A stretch of DNA of 64,000 nt from SAR202 cluster bacterium bin22 (GCA_002238505.1 MPMM01000013.1:1-64000); one strand, 5' to 3'; counted from the first letter of the stretch, positions 49,035 through 59,379 are shown. Translations and numbers: made by a program. Notes: generated by a model not told the origin, from the letters alone.

Positions 49035-50357
49035 ATGTTCACAAAGGTTGCAAGCCTGATAGCGATAGGTCTGGGTCTCGCGCTCCTGGCACTGATCGGC
49101 ATGGTGTACCTGTCCATCGAAGCCCTGGGCACAACGATGGAGGAAGTAACGGACAGTATCGCCACATCCATCGAGACCGGCAGCGGCACCGTCGCAACAG
49201 GAATGGGTCTGATGTCGGTAGGAGGGGTCGCAGGCCCTCCCGGAGCGGGCAACGAAGCAACGTTGGATCCGCCCGCGGTTCAGAGGGGAACGCCCGCAGG
49301 AACGCAAATGCCGCAGGGCAACCAGCCAGACCCAGTTCAGGAAGGAAAGACCCAGGTTGAACTGACCGACGGCAGGCAGGGACAGACTCCCATCGCTCAT
49401 CGACCGATGCCCAACATACCAGGCAGCGGCGAGAGGACCAGCCAGATCCTACGCTACGCCATCAACAAAAAGGACAACCAGTCCGGAACCTACAGGTTGG
49501 AGGATTCTCACCTGAAGGCATTGATCCAAGCCGGTGCGCTGACCATTACAATGACCGAAAATGGAAAGGATTACCAATCCCTGCTACCCGACCAAGAAGA
49601 CTACGCCAACTACAACGACTACCATGAGTTCGTTACAGGATTCTTCGTCTTCTTCGCACCTGTAACTAAAGAGGAGGGGATCAAAAAATGGTTTACTGAC
49701 ATCCAAACAGTCAGTAATGGAAACCACACCCTGCTCTACCAGGTATGGAATAATCGGGACGAACCCCTGCCCGAGAACATACCTGAGAATTACAGGCTGG
49801 AGTACCTTGCAGTCGAAGGCCCAGACCCGACCACGTCGTATTCAGAACACCATCAACAATCATCCACATCATATGGCCTCAATACCTTCCCATACCATCC
49901 GTCAGGGCGCATCCGGTTCGGAGAGCTAAACCCGGAGCTCTGCGCCTCCGCCATCGAGAACTCAAACAAAGTAGAAACGGAAGTCGACTGCCTCGATGAC
50001 CCAGACCTTTATCAGTTCCACTTCCCCATCGCATCCCACGACCACATAGTAACCTGGCACCAGAGCGCGGATTTCGTGGCAGACAGGGACAGCCGTTTCT
50101 TCTGGCGCCTGCTCGCCAAATACAGCGAGACCAACTGGCAGACGGACTCGGAGGACGAACACCAACTGCTTCAGTATTACGACGGACGGGGAAAAATCCT
50201 GCACCCCGCCTACTTCAACGTGAAAGCACAGCACGAAGGATGCCTTTGCCTGAAAGCATCCCAACACGCCGAAGTTGCCGAATGGTTCGCGGCCCAGAGG
50301 GCCCTGCAGACCGGTCCAACGCAGCTCTACTGGGCCCCGGTTTGGAAGGTCCAATAA
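49035..50357 (+). CDS. Membrane-anchored hypothetical protein
   Basis: 440 aa, ATG 49035 after CGAGGAAAAT. One N-terminal transmembrane helix (residues about 6-28, IAIGLGLALLALIGMVYLSI), a Gly/Pro/Gln-rich linker to about residue 135, then a globular domain of about 300 residues (FVTGFFVFFAPVTKEEGI, LYQFHFPIASHDHIVTWHQS). Not recognised. Lower GC and different style from neighbours. The IS5-family element starts 49 bp after its stop. Confidence 0.6.
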   Translation: MFTKVASLIAIGLGLALLALIGMVYLSIEALGTTMEEVTDSIATSIETGSGTVATGMGLMSVGGVAGPPGAGNEATLDPPAVQRGTPAGTQMPQGNQPDPVQEGKTQVELTDGRQGQTPIAHRPMPNIPGSGERTSQILRYAINKKDNQSGTYRLEDSHLKALIQAGALTITMTENGKDYQSLLPDQEDYANYNDYHEFVTGFFVFFAPVTKEEGIKKWFTDIQTVSNGNHTLLYQVWNNRDEPLPENIPENYRLEYLAVEGPDPTTSYSEHHQQSSTSYGLNTFPYHPSGRIRFGELNPELCASAIENSNKVETEVDCLDDPDLYQFHFPIASHDHIVTWHQSADFVADRDSRFFWRLLAKYSETNWQTDSEDEHQLLQYYDGRGKILHPAYFNVKAQHEGCLCLKASQHAEVAEWFAAQRALQTGPTQLYWAPVWKVQ

Positions 50358-50405
50358 GAGCAATGAAAGACAAATCCAGGGTCCATTCTGACCTACAAAA
50401 TCCTA

Positions 50406-51248
50406 GGCAGTGTCGTCAAAATCGTAGGAAGATGTTAGATTTTTGTGTAGCAAGTGAGTGTGAAGGGTGGGGATATGGCAGCAGCGCATCGGCGTCACGA
50501 TATTTCGGACCAAGTTTGGGAAAGGTTGCGACCCCTTTTGCCTGGGGACGGATTCAAGAGGGGTCGACCGGCCCGGGACAACCGACTGTTTCTGAACGCG
50601 GTGTTCTGGATTCTGCGAACTGGGGCACCCTGGCGGGATCTGCCGCCCGACTACGGAGATTGGAAGAATACCCATCGACGCTTCTGTCGCTGGAGGGATG
50701 GGGGCGTCTGGAAGCGGTTGCTGGACTCCGTCATCGACGATCCGGATTTTGAGTGGCTGATGATCGACGCCAGCTACATCAAGGTTCATCCCCATGGGAC
50801 TGGAGCCCGGGGAGGCAACCAAGCCATAGGACGTACAAAAGGGGGCTGAACAGCAAACTGCACCTGGCGGTAGACTCTCATGGCATGCCGGTACGTTTGA
50901 GCCTGAGTGAGGGAACGGTAGCGGACTGCACCCAGGCGCATTCATTGATTGATGATATCTCAGCCGAATATCTGCTGGCGGACCGAGGCTACGACACCGA
51001 TGCCATCGTGGCTGAAGCCGAGGCTCGGGGAATACAGCCGGTAATACCACCGAGAAGTCACCGCAAGGAACCCCGGTATTACGACCAGGCTCTGTACAAA
51101 CTACGTCATTTGGTGGAGAACGCATTTCTATACTTCAAACAATGGAGAGCAGTAGCTACCCGATATGCCAAAAACGAAGCCTCGTTCCTGGCGATCTGCC
51201 AAATCCGCGCCCTGGCATTCTGGAGCAGATTATTTTGACGACACTCCC
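50406..51248 (+). mobile_element. IS5-family (IS427-group-like) insertion sequence
   Basis: 843 bp with imperfect terminal inverted repeats of at least 17 bp: left GGCAGTGTCGTCAAAAT (50406-50422), right complement GGGAGTGTCGTCAAAAT (51232-51248). It is flanked by TA on both sides (50404-50405 and 51249-51250), the target duplication expected for this group. It carries one transposase in two overlapping frames. Confidence 0.88.
50475..51238 (+). CDS. IS5-family DDE transposase in two frames
   Basis: Frame 1 (ATG 50475 to 50849) gives the N-terminal DUF4096-type region (ISDQVWERLRPLLPG, FLNAVFWILRTGAPWRDLP) and the first DDE Asp in WLMIDASYIKVH. Frame 2 (to 51238) continues at GLNSKLHLAVDSHG with the second Asp in LLADRGYDTD and the Glu in RHLVENAFLYFKQW. 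The switch lies at ACAAAAGGGGGCTG near 50835-50848, a slippery run typical of programmed frameshifting in this group. All catalytic residues are present. Confidence 0.88.
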
Positions 51249-51382
51249 TAAGTCGCTGCCACCAGTCCACTTCGTTTAAGGAAACGGGATGGGCTTCCAG
51301 CCATGAGGAAAAAGGAAATAATTTGCACAAGGAATCGGAATCAAAAAGATTCATTGTGAAAAGTCATAATTGAGGAGCAAGC

Positions 51383-52129
51383 ATGCCAGAGCAGAGAATA
51401 AACGGGTGGACCATCAGAGCCTCAAAAGCCCACGGGCACCAGGATGGATACCACCTGCAAGGGGAATGCGTAACCTGGGACTGCTTTACCAGGCAGCACG
51501 AAAGGTTGAGAAACCCAAGCAAACCCGCCAGGACGGAAACTGAAGTTGCCGTGATCTATTTCAGGGAAATGGGGCAAATGCCTCACTTGCAGGACCTAGG
51601 CCTCCTGATCACAGGCCACTGCCAGGGCAGGCCCGACCAGATGAGGTTCATCCTGCCGCCGGTAGACCAGCCCCCCACCCCCCACGCAAACATCAGGACG
51701 CTGACCCAGGCAGTTCCCATCCACACCGCCCTCTACACTAGCGCGGGCCAGCGGGGAGGCGTAATCTTCCCCCTGGAATTCTGGGATCTCCAGCTCGACG
51801 AGAACCGGGCAAATGCCCAGACCATTGACATCCTCATAACCGTCGTACACGAATCCTTCGCGAGCTACGCCAAAAAGCTGGCGGTGCAGAAAGGAGTAAC
51901 CACCATCTACGACCCGGGCCTGGACCAAATGGACGAAATGCTAAAAACGCACCCCTCGGTCGACCACCAGCCGGGCGTTTTCACCCTGGCCGTTACCGCA
52001 GCCGGACAACCCGCAGCCATGACCTGCGTAACGGAAGAGCAGGCCAGGGCCAAGAGCATCAGGGCGTTCACCGAACTCTACCGCCCGGCGGACCTGGTGA
52101 AAAGCGCCAGCCTCCAGACGCCCCGCTGA
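51383..52129 (+). CDS. Hypothetical protein
   Basis: 248 aa, ATG 51383 after TGAGGAGC. Alpha/beta content; RMGQMPHLQ-type N-terminal part, central GVIFPLEFWDLQLDENRANA, and VTTIYDPGLDQMDEMLKTHP. No motif recognised. It directly follows the insertion sequence; the promoter may come from the element's right flank. Confidence 0.5.
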   Translation: MPEQRINGWTIRASKAHGHQDGYHLQGECVTWDCFTRQHERLRNPSKPARTETEVAVIYFREMGQMPHLQDLGLLITGHCQGRPDQMRFILPPVDQPPTPHANIRTLTQAVPIHTALYTSAGQRGGVIFPLEFWDLQLDENRANAQTIDILITVVHESFASYAKKLAVQKGVTTIYDPGLDQMDEMLKTHPSVDHQPGVFTLAVTAAGQPAAMTCVTEEQARAKSIRAFTELYRPADLVKSASLQTPR

Positions 52130-52230
52130 TTTCCCGGCACTCAATACCATGAAGAACCTGCCCAAATCTCAGGAGTAGACAGAGCCTTCGTACCGAATAT
52201 CGACCCACGTATCAGGGAGAAATAAGAGCC

Positions 52231-52353
52231 ATGACAGACTCAGGAAAGCAACGGTCAATCGCGGAACTGGAACTCTTCCTGACAAGGGACCAGACAGCCC
52301 TGTGCAAATTCATGGCAAGCCATGCCAAGTCCTCCCTCACAGAGGAAAACTAA
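52231..52353 (+). CDS. Small 40-aa protein
   Basis: ATG 52231 to TAA 52353, preceded by AGGGAGAAATAAG. MTDSGKQRSIAELELFLTRD then helical to the end. Its start signal is good and it fills a gap between two genes; otherwise unsupported. Confidence 0.4.
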   Translation: MTDSGKQRSIAELELFLTRDQTALCKFMASHAKSSLTEEN

Positions 52354-52470
52354 CCCTTTCCCGACTGGAAAGAAGGCCGGCTTTGGCGAAAAGCGAACCA
52401 TCCTCCCAGACCGCTAGCTCTTGAGGAAACCAAAACACAGCCAAGCTATCTCAAACGAAGGAGGCCCGAC

Positions 52471-53007
52471 TTGTCAATAAGAGACCTGCAGCAAGCCGTC
52501 AGAGCAGCACAAAGGACCATCCAGGCATGGGAGAAAAGCAACACCGACCCACTAGAAGAAAGAACCCGAAGTGAGCTTATCGACCCCGTGCTGAAAGCGC
52601 TCGGGTGGCCTGTCAATTACGGGCAGCGGAGCCGGAGAAACCGCAAACCCTGCATTACCGAGTACTATCCTTATGAGGACTTCGCCTACAGAGTGGATTA
52701 CGCGATGTTCGATAATCACGGCAAAGAAGTTATCATCATCGAGGCAAAACATTTCCTGGAACACACCAAAGACCACTACCTCCAGCTCGCTGACTACTGT
52801 GACGATGCCCGCAACATGAAAGCCGTTCTCACCAATGGCGAGTACTGGAACGTCGTAGTCTTCGACCAACGAGGTATAGTCCACGAAGAAAACCCCATCA
52901 GCATCATGTGGGACAACAGCGGGGAAACTGTCGACCACCTCTACCGTCTCCTCTCCAGGGAGCACAATCGAGTAAATCCCAATAGCAGCGTCACCTGGAA
53001 GAGATAG
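52471..53007 (+). CDS. HSDR_N-like PD-(D/E)XK nuclease
   Basis: 178 aa, TTG start 52471 after AAGGAGG. The pattern of type I restriction R-subunit N-terminal domains: SELIDPVLKALGWPV, YRVDYAMFDN, EVIIIEAKHFLE (D-x(n)-E-x-K), HYLQLADYCDDARNMKAVLT and GEYWNVVVFD. The nuclease core appears complete, but there is no helicase part, so it is a stand-alone protein or an anti-phage nuclease. It lies 2.4 kb before the methylase at 55445, which suggests a once-linked restriction system. Confidence 0.8.
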   Translation: MSIRDLQQAVRAAQRTIQAWEKSNTDPLEERTRSELIDPVLKALGWPVNYGQRSRRNRKPCITEYYPYEDFAYRVDYAMFDNHGKEVIIIEAKHFLEHTKDHYLQLADYCDDARNMKAVLTNGEYWNVVVFDQRGIVHEENPISIMWDNSGETVDHLYRLLSREHNRVNPNSSVTWKR

Positions 53008-53623
53008 CCCACTCCTCCCTGAGGGTATCCGCCCTTGAAGACACCGACAAATTCGTAAATCGGTCCCAAGTAGAGTTAGAATCCGTGCTTGCTGCGCCAG
53101 CCTCCAATTCCGGAGGTCTACTTTCCAGGAAAACCAAGAAGCACCAACCTCATCATGCGAAACGGGCACCTCGCGAACATTGAAAACGGAGCAACGGAGA
53201 ACCGATGCCAGCTAAGTGCGGGAGACCCGCATACCTGACCACCGGCCAGAAAAAACTGCTGGTGCTGCTGCCGTTCAAGCTGAAGATTCAAAGCTTGTGC
53301 CTGTCCGCCCGCAATAGAAGCGACCCCTCCAACAGGGCCGTCGTAATCACCGTGACGGTCCTCGCTCCCTCCGCTAATAACACGACCCTGGCCCTCCATC
53401 CGGGGGGTCTTCAACCCGCCCTGGACGGACATGGATGGGAACCCGAACAGTAACTAGCCGACTGCTCGCCAAAATGCTGGGAGACCAGGCTCCCACCCAG
53501 CCAGGATAGCGCACCGGACGGGACTGCATTCCCTTTATCAAAAAGGCAATACTGGCCAAGCCCAACAAAGCAGGTAGCAACACCCAGGAAGAATCAATGA
53601 CTTGGAGGTGATGGATTGCCCAG
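53008..53623. other. Gap with no convincing gene
   Basis: The best open frame (53205-53453, 82 aa) has no family match, weak codon structure and a poor start. No hairpin with T-run or repeat was found. It may be the remains of restriction-system genes lost beside the nuclease. Confidence 0.4.
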
Positions 53624-53959
53624 ATGGTCAACCAAAAGAATGAAGACATATTCCGCCGTGCCGGTGGACGTTGTTCTATATGTAGTCAACCACAAACCCT
53701 GAGCGGATACAGCAAAAGATGGAACGAGGAATTAAGTCCGTCGGAAAACCCAACAGAACAGATAACAAGAAAGGACGTCAGGATGCAAGTCATTACTCAT
53801 TACGTCAGACCAGACAACAGTGAGGCACACCATAAAATGCTACCGGTTTGCGGACAATCTGAAAACGAAGACAAGGTTACTATCGTACCGGAATTCGTCA
53901 ACTGCAAACCCTGCAGGAATACAAATGAATTCAAGACAGACAGATTTGAGGACGATTAA
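53624..53959 (+). CDS. Possible HNH-type or Cys/His metal protein
   Basis: 111 aa, ATG 53624. RRAGGRCSICSQP opens like an HNH nuclease zinc loop; then VITHYVRPDNSEAHHKMLPVC and FVNCKPCRNTNEF. The Cys pairs could bracket a beta-beta-alpha metal fold with HH as ligands, but the spacing differs from standard HNH. Low GC, like the methylase that follows. Low confidence. Confidence 0.4.
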   Translation: MVNQKNEDIFRRAGGRCSICSQPQTLSGYSKRWNEELSPSENPTEQITRKDVRMQVITHYVRPDNSEAHHKMLPVCGQSENEDKVTIVPEFVNCKPCRNTNEFKTDRFEDD

Positions 53960-54240
53960 TATTAGAAGATCAATGCGTCATATCCAACCCGGCAAGAACG
54001 CCAACCGGTGCAAATCGACGGCGACACACCCCAACTAGCCGAGCAGCCCGGACGATTCAACACCACTAGGGGAGGCTGAAGTGCATGCGAGATGCTCCCA
54101 AAACCGGCCGGAGGGCCGGAGGGTACGCGACAGCAACCTGCCCCCAAACGGACCCGTAAACTGCCCAACCAGTCCCAAATTCACACCATCGGAAAAGACG
54201 ATCTGATGACACCAGACAATTGAGAACGCGGGAATACCTA
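53960..54240. other. Gap with no gene seen
   Basis: No start signal with a plausible frame. It ends in TA at 54239-54240, the IS630 target. The missing 5' end of the methylase gene should lie here if the insertion simply split it, but no continuation of that frame was found, so sequence has been lost. Confidence 0.4.
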
Positions 54241-55457
54241 GTACCTTGTCAAGCTTGGTTTGAGTGTTTAAAGGGTGATTGACTGGTAGTGCTAATCTGT
54301 TGATAGAACGTGTTGTTGTGAGGTGATGGTGTGGTCAGGGAGAAATTTGCGGTTCGGCTGACGCCGGAGCAGCGCGACCAACTGGAGCACATGGTCCGGG
54401 CTGGGAAGAGTTCCGCCCGGGTTACCACTCGGGCCCGCATTTTGCTCAAGATCGACGAGGGCTGGTCGGCGCCCCGGGTGGCCCAGGCCTGGACGTATCT
54501 GAAGGCACGGTGTTCCGGCTCAAGCGGCGTTTCGCCGAAGATGGGTTGGAGGGGACGCTGAAGGACCGGGTCCAGGCCCACCGGTACCGGAAGCTAGACC
54601 ACCTGGAGGAGGCCCACCTGATCGCCCTGGCCTGCAGTCCGGCGCCTGAGGGCCACGACCACTGGACCCTGCGGCTGCTGGCGGACCGGATGGTGGAGCT
54701 GGGAGTGGTGGAGTCGCTAGCGCCGGAGACGGTGCGGTTGCGGTTGAAAAAAACGCGCTCAAGCCGTGGCAGAAGAAGGAGTGGTGCATCCCCAAAGTGA
54801 GCGCCGACTTTGTGGCCCACATGGAGGATGTCCTGGATCTGTATGCCGAGCCCCATGATCCCCAGCGGCCGGTAGTCTGTTTTGACGAGACCTCCACCCA
54901 GTTGCTGGCCGACACCAGGGAACCGATTCCGGCCAAGCCTGGCAGGCCCAGGCAGGAGGACTACGAATACCGGCGAGAGGGCACCCGCAATCTGTTCCTG
55001 GCCTGTGAGCCCAGGGCGGGCTGGCGCCACGTGGCGGTAACGGAGCGGCGCACCAAAGAGGACTTTGCCCGCCAGATGCAGTGGCTGGTGGATGAGGCCT
55101 ACCCCGACGTCCCCGTGGTCCGCCTGGTTCTGGACAATTTGAACACCCACAGAATGGCGTCGCTGTATGAAACCTTTCCCGCTGCGGAGGCCCGGCGCAT
55201 CGCCACACGGCTGGAATTTCACTACACCCCCAAGCATGGCAGTTGGTTGAATATGGCGGAGATCGAATTCAGCGTCTTCTCGCGCAGTTGCCTCAGGAAG
55301 CGTCTTGCCGACGAGGAATCCCTCTGCCGAGAGGTCCAGGCTCTGGAGCTGGAACGGAATCAGGCTCAAGCCGGCATCAACTGGCAGTTCACTGCCCAAG
55401 ACGCAAGGGGTAAACTACGTCGCCTTTACCCCTGTCAATCCTGATTGGTTCTGGTAC
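54241..55457 (+). mobile_element. IS630-family insertion sequence
   Basis: About 1217 bp. Ends GTACC (54241) and GGTAC (55453-55457) form the outer part of imperfect inverted repeats; TA flanks both sides (54239-54240, 55458-55459), as expected for IS630/Tc1-mariner insertions. It carries a transposase with two frame changes. Confidence 0.75.
54331..55444 (+). pseudogene. IS630-family transposase, frameshifted
   Basis: Frame 1 from ATG 54331 gives the N-terminal helix-turn-helix (RLTPEQRDQLEHMVRAGK, ARILLKIDEGW). At about 54490 one base is missing, after which FRLKRRFAEDGLEG continues in frame 2. At about 54745 an A-run (AAAAAAA) precedes a second change; frame 3 from there holds the catalytic domain: VVCFDETSTQ, RLVLDNLNTH and HGSWLNMAEIEF (the DDE triad). 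The A-run change could be programmed, but the first looks like a deletion, so the enzyme is probably dead. Confidence 0.8.
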
Positions 55458-57868
55458 TAGTAGCAAAACTAGTAGCGGCACTCTCTCTTCCAAACGCCGC
55501 GACCAATGTAGCGGACCCTGCAGTAGAACTTAAAGAGCGTCTCAAAAACTTAGAAGACGGCAGCTTATTCCAAGACGCAGGAATAGTAAACATACTCGCA
55601 GGCGATTTCTTCGCTTGGTATTTGGACGACGTTTATTGGGACGATCTAAAGCAGCCTATCGAAGCCACACTAACCACACTTCAACACGTCAACTTCGACA
55701 TCGAGCGAAAAGAACTGTCATCAGTGAGAGACCTTTTCAAGGGAATGTACGAGACATTCATGCCGAGAGCCCTCCGCCACGCCATGGGAGAGTTTTACAC
55801 ACCCGACTGGCTAGCAGCCCATGCCCTAGACAAGATCGGATGGAACCCCAATAACCAGCTACTGGATCCAACCTGCGGTACTGGAACCTTTCTCCTAGAG
55901 GCGATTAAAAGGCGCCTGATGTCACAAGAATACGACAAGGAACGGAAACCCGACACCAGAAAACTCCTTGAAGGCATATACGGAATGGACCTCAATCCGC
56001 TAGCGGTCCTCGCCGCCCGAGCATCCATCGTAGTCTTCTTATCGCCGTACATAACTCCTGAAAACCCTGTCACCATCCCAGTATGGATGGCCGACGCCAT
56101 CAATTCCTCCACGAGAACAGGTGAAAACTTCGAGCACCAGTTACTAACCGAAAAGGGACTGAAGACTTTTAAAGTACCGTCCTCTCTAGTCAACAGTGTG
56201 GAATTCCACCGCATATTTCTCTCAATCATGGAATTAATAAACACAAACATGGACCACGGAGAAATTGAACATACCATACGGGGAGAATTCAACCTGGAAT
56301 ACTTGGATTTGAAAGAAAGCCAGGCATTCGCCGAAACCATCAAGAACCTTGTAGAACTCCACGCTGAGAGCTGGGATGGCATCTGGTGTCCAATCCTAGC
56401 AGACCGCTTTACCGCGGGTGCTATCCCAAAGGTATCCCATATCGCAGGAAATCCACCGTGGGTAAAGTGGAGCCACCTCCCGCCAGAATATGCCAACTTC
56501 ATAAAAGAAAAATGCCGACGCAGCGGAGTCTTCAGTCAAGACACCTGGTTTGGAGGAATAGAATCTGATATATCAACGGTAATAACATTCGAAGCCATGA
56601 GGAAATGGCTTGAACCAGAAGGAAAACTCGCTTTCTATATTACCGGAACCATATTCTCTAATGAATCCAGTCAGGGATTCAGAAAAATGCAATACTACCA
56701 AGGACAGAGAGCGTCCATACAAGAAGTAGAAGACTTCAAAGCCATTTCGCCTTTTGAAGGCGTCTCAAACCACCCGACTTTAATCACAATACACAACGGA
56801 AGCCCGACGATTTATCCAGTCGGCTATCGCATCTGGAATCTCAAAGACAAAAAAAGGAGAGCGAAAAAGAAAACTTTTAACTCTTGGGAAGAATTCGAGA
56901 AGGCAGCCACCCCAACAAACCTACTCGCCCGACCCGTCTACGGTAGTGACGAAGGGCCTTGGCTGAAAGGAACAGCTTCCCAGCACGAACAATGGCCCCT
57001 AATTTTCAAGACCGACGAAGAACCTAATTATCTAGCCCGCAAAGGGGTCTGCACAGACAGAAACGGTATATTCTTTGTCAAAGTATCCGACCACCGTTCA
57101 CCAGGATACTGCTCAATCAGCAACAACCCATCTCTGGGAAGAAAACCAGACATTCAAGCAATGAGACGTGCAACTGTAGAGACAGACCACGTGTTCCCGT
57201 TAATCCGGGGAAAAGGAGTCAGCGCATTCCAAGCTACAGCGGACCCAGATTATTTCATTCTGCTGCCTCAGAAAACAATGCACGGAAACCCGGAGCTCCC
57301 GAGAGAAGCACGCAACACTTACCGGTACCTCACTAGGTTTAAGACAATCCTGGAAGGCAGATCAAGCTACCGTAGGTATCAAAAAGGCCAGCCTTTTTGG
57401 TCAATTTGGAACGTAGGTCCATATACCTTTGCACCCTACAAAGTGGTATGGAAGGAGATGTCAGGAAACCGCTTCCAAGCCGCATATATCAGCAACCTCA
57501 AGGACAACATATTGGGAAATAAATTACTTATTCCCGACCACAAAGTCTACTTCGTTCCAGCATGGAACGAGGACGAAGCCGCATATCTTACCGGAATGCT
57601 GAACGCTCCTTCCGTAGCGCAGGCAGTATCAGCTTACAGCCCAAACCTGAGCCTAGGGGTCAACGTAGTAGAACACTTAGCTATACCCACATACAACCAG
57701 GCAGACATCAACCACCGGCTGATAGCAGGGCTATCTAAGCACATCACAGAACGAGGTAAGGGACCCTACCCAGGAAACCTAGAATACCTGGACCACCTAG
57801 CACACAAGAATTTCAGAAATGCCAAAACAGACCAGTCCAAACTGAAGCGAAGAACATCAACAGACTAA
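55445..57868 (+). CDS. N-6 DNA methylase of a type IIG-like restriction system, 5'-truncated by IS630
   Basis: 807 codons open from within the IS630 right end; the first host-coded residues follow the TA at 55458. Helical start, then EFYTPDWLAAHALDKIGW, motif I LLDPTCGTGTFLLEA, GMDLNPLAVLAARA and motif IV IAGNPPWVKW; after that a long target-recognition-type region (SVAQAVSAYSPNLSLGVNVV near the end). This matches the methylase plus specificity halves of Eco57I-like type IIG enzymes or related defence methylases. The N-terminal part, where a nuclease domain would be, is missing. GC content is well below the window average, so the locus was acquired separately. Confidence 0.8.
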   Translation: MVLVLVAKLVAALSLPNAATNVADPAVELKERLKNLEDGSLFQDAGIVNILAGDFFAWYLDDVYWDDLKQPIEATLTTLQHVNFDIERKELSSVRDLFKGMYETFMPRALRHAMGEFYTPDWLAAHALDKIGWNPNNQLLDPTCGTGTFLLEAIKRRLMSQEYDKERKPDTRKLLEGIYGMDLNPLAVLAARASIVVFLSPYITPENPVTIPVWMADAINSSTRTGENFEHQLLTEKGLKTFKVPSSLVNSVEFHRIFLSIMELINTNMDHGEIEHTIRGEFNLEYLDLKESQAFAETIKNLVELHAESWDGIWCPILADRFTAGAIPKVSHIAGNPPWVKWSHLPPEYANFIKEKCRRSGVFSQDTWFGGIESDISTVITFEAMRKWLEPEGKLAFYITGTIFSNESSQGFRKMQYYQGQRASIQEVEDFKAISPFEGVSNHPTLITIHNGSPTIYPVGYRIWNLKDKKRRAKKKTFNSWEEFEKAATPTNLLARPVYGSDEGPWLKGTASQHEQWPLIFKTDEEPNYLARKGVCTDRNGIFFVKVSDHRSPGYCSISNNPSLGRKPDIQAMRRATVETDHVFPLIRGKGVSAFQATADPDYFILLPQKTMHGNPELPREARNTYRYLTRFKTILEGRSSYRRYQKGQPFWSIWNVGPYTFAPYKVVWKEMSGNRFQAAYISNLKDNILGNKLLIPDHKVYFVPAWNEDEAAYLTGMLNAPSVAQAVSAYSPNLSLGVNVVEHLAIPTYNQADINHRLIAGLSKHITERGKGPYPGNLEYLDHLAHKNFRNAKTDQSKLKRRTSTD

Positions 57869-58633
57869 ACTACATAAAACCCCGACACCGCCTTAACTGT
57901 TGCAAACTGCACCGAGGCCCTGTCACCATACCTGAGAAAATTCCGCTACTCGGTACCCGACTCCGACCCGGCTTGAATCCGTCGCCAAGTTGTCGAAACC
58001 CGTTAGCTTCATCGGTCAACTGTGGTGACGAATTGCGTTTATCGCAGGAGCCTGAAAATTCGGCCACATCCGGCCGACGGTCCGGCCTACTTTTCTGCCG
58101 AGGGCGGCTACCCGGTGGCTAAGCTTATTGTCGGGTCCGCAGATTGTACCCAGACGTTCTCCCGCCTCCGGCCATTAGTCCGTTGACTTATACGCTTCCG
58201 CTTTGGAATTCAGCTGTAGCTGTAGCTGTGGTTGGCGTATATGGTCAGGCTTTCCCACGGCCACGTCAATGTTTTCAATCTGTGGTCTCTCCATGGGGCA
58301 CCGGCCACCAAGGGCATTGGCAGGGTGGCCCCACCGGATCTTGCTGGCCCGGATGGAGGTCTTCACCTGAGCCTCAGCTTTCCCTGTTCTTCCAGTAATC
58401 CCGTCCGAGCGATGGCACCACACCTGGGCTGGTGAGGGTATATTGGTTGTGCCTTACCAGGCATATGAGGCCGGACAGTGGGAGGGATCTCCGTTCCCTG
58501 CTCAATCTGGCCTGCCTGCAGGACCTGCAGAACTGAATTCGCGCCACGGCCACAGTATGGGACCCCGCCAGGGGGAGCCGAGGGCTCAGAAACATCTTTG
58601 ATTTCGCCGCGGAGGATTGCCGTGGCATCCGGC
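57869..58633. other. 765-bp stretch with decayed minus-strand coding
   Basis: No intact gene. On the minus strand, frames at 58680-58363 and 58423-58175 overlap and could be parts of one frameshifted gene (segments ILMPDATAILRGEIKD and VKTSIRASKIRWGHPANALG look protein-like), but I do not recognise a family. A short GCTGTA triplet repeat lies at 58210-58224. Confidence 0.35.
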
Positions 58634-59143
58634 ATGAGAATCCCGTCCATGTCCCCCGACAACCGGCCTGACGCGCTCACCCGTGGCTGTCTGCTGCTGG
58701 CAGCCGCGCTGCCGTGGTACGCGGTGGCCTCCGGCGTCTACGGCCTCTATTTCTACGTTCTCCTACTGGTTCCCATGGCCGGTGGAATACTGGAGGGATC
58801 TGCCCAGGAGATGGTGACCGGCGTCCTGTTTGGCTTTACGGTGGCAGCGGCCCTGCCACTGGCCCTGCTGCTGTTGCTGACGATGCCGGCCGGGTTGCTC
58901 TGGGCAGTGTTCCGTCGCCCGCTCCGCGGGCTGCCTGGGAGAGTGGTCAGGGGCGGATGCGTCGCCTCTATGGCGTTTGCGGCAACCTACGCTGCCCTCA
59001 TATTTGTAAGCAATGTAATTGACCTGAGCCAGGATGGGGCTGTCTTCCAGTGGTGGGCGGACTGGGTCCACGTGGTGGCGCTGCTTGTTGGCCTGGCCGC
59101 CACATGGCGGGCCTGGCGGTGGCTGCGCCGCCCAGTCCCGTGA
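58634..59143 (+). CDS. Four-pass membrane protein
   Basis: 169 aa from ATG 58634 (alternative 58652), after GAGGATTGCC. Hydrophobic segments at about residues 20-45, 50-75, 80-95, 110-130 and 142-160. Polar loops are short. The protein contains FVLLLVPMAGGILEGS-like and WWADWVHVVALLVG segments. Family not recognised. It lies 236 bp before CRISPR array 2 and on the opposite strand to it. Confidence 0.6.
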   Translation: MRIPSMSPDNRPDALTRGCLLLAAALPWYAVASGVYGLYFYVLLLVPMAGGILEGSAQEMVTGVLFGFTVAAALPLALLLLLTMPAGLLWAVFRRPLRGLPGRVVRGGCVASMAFAATYAALIFVSNVIDLSQDGAVFQWWADWVHVVALLVGLAATWRAWRWLRRPVP

Positions 59144-59379
59144 TCGTCGACTGGATGGGAGCACGTCCCCTGCCCCACGCAACAAGCCCCCGGCAGCATG
59201 CAGCCGGGGACCCATTGACCGGTCTATCCGGTAATCGTTTCCTCACCAGACTATCTGATTCCAGCAGTTGCCGTTCACGAAGGTCAGATGACGGACCTTG
59301 CCGCCCAGGATGGCCTGGGCGGTGGCCTTGCGTGGGCAGGGCAGGCAGCAAGATGCCATTGCTTCAAACACCCAGGGCA
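59144..59379. other. Trailer side of CRISPR array 2
   Basis: No gene. Contains a GCCCCCGGC/GCCGGGGAC hairpin near 59185-59208 and an isolated GGTCTATCC at 59221 that copies the first nine bases of the repeat, possibly a worn terminal repeat. Confidence 0.4.

Noticed and set aside
53205-53453. 82-aa + strand frame as a gene
   Set aside because: No good ribosome binding site, no motif, composition unlike neighbouring genes, and an equally long minus-strand frame across it.
54745-54800. Treating both IS630 frame changes as programmed
   Set aside because: The A-run change could be programmed, but the one near 54490 lacks a slippery site and looks like a one-base deletion.
58175-58680. Minus-strand frames as a functional gene
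   Set aside because: Two overlapping frames without a continuous product, and no recognised family. Kept only as possible decay.
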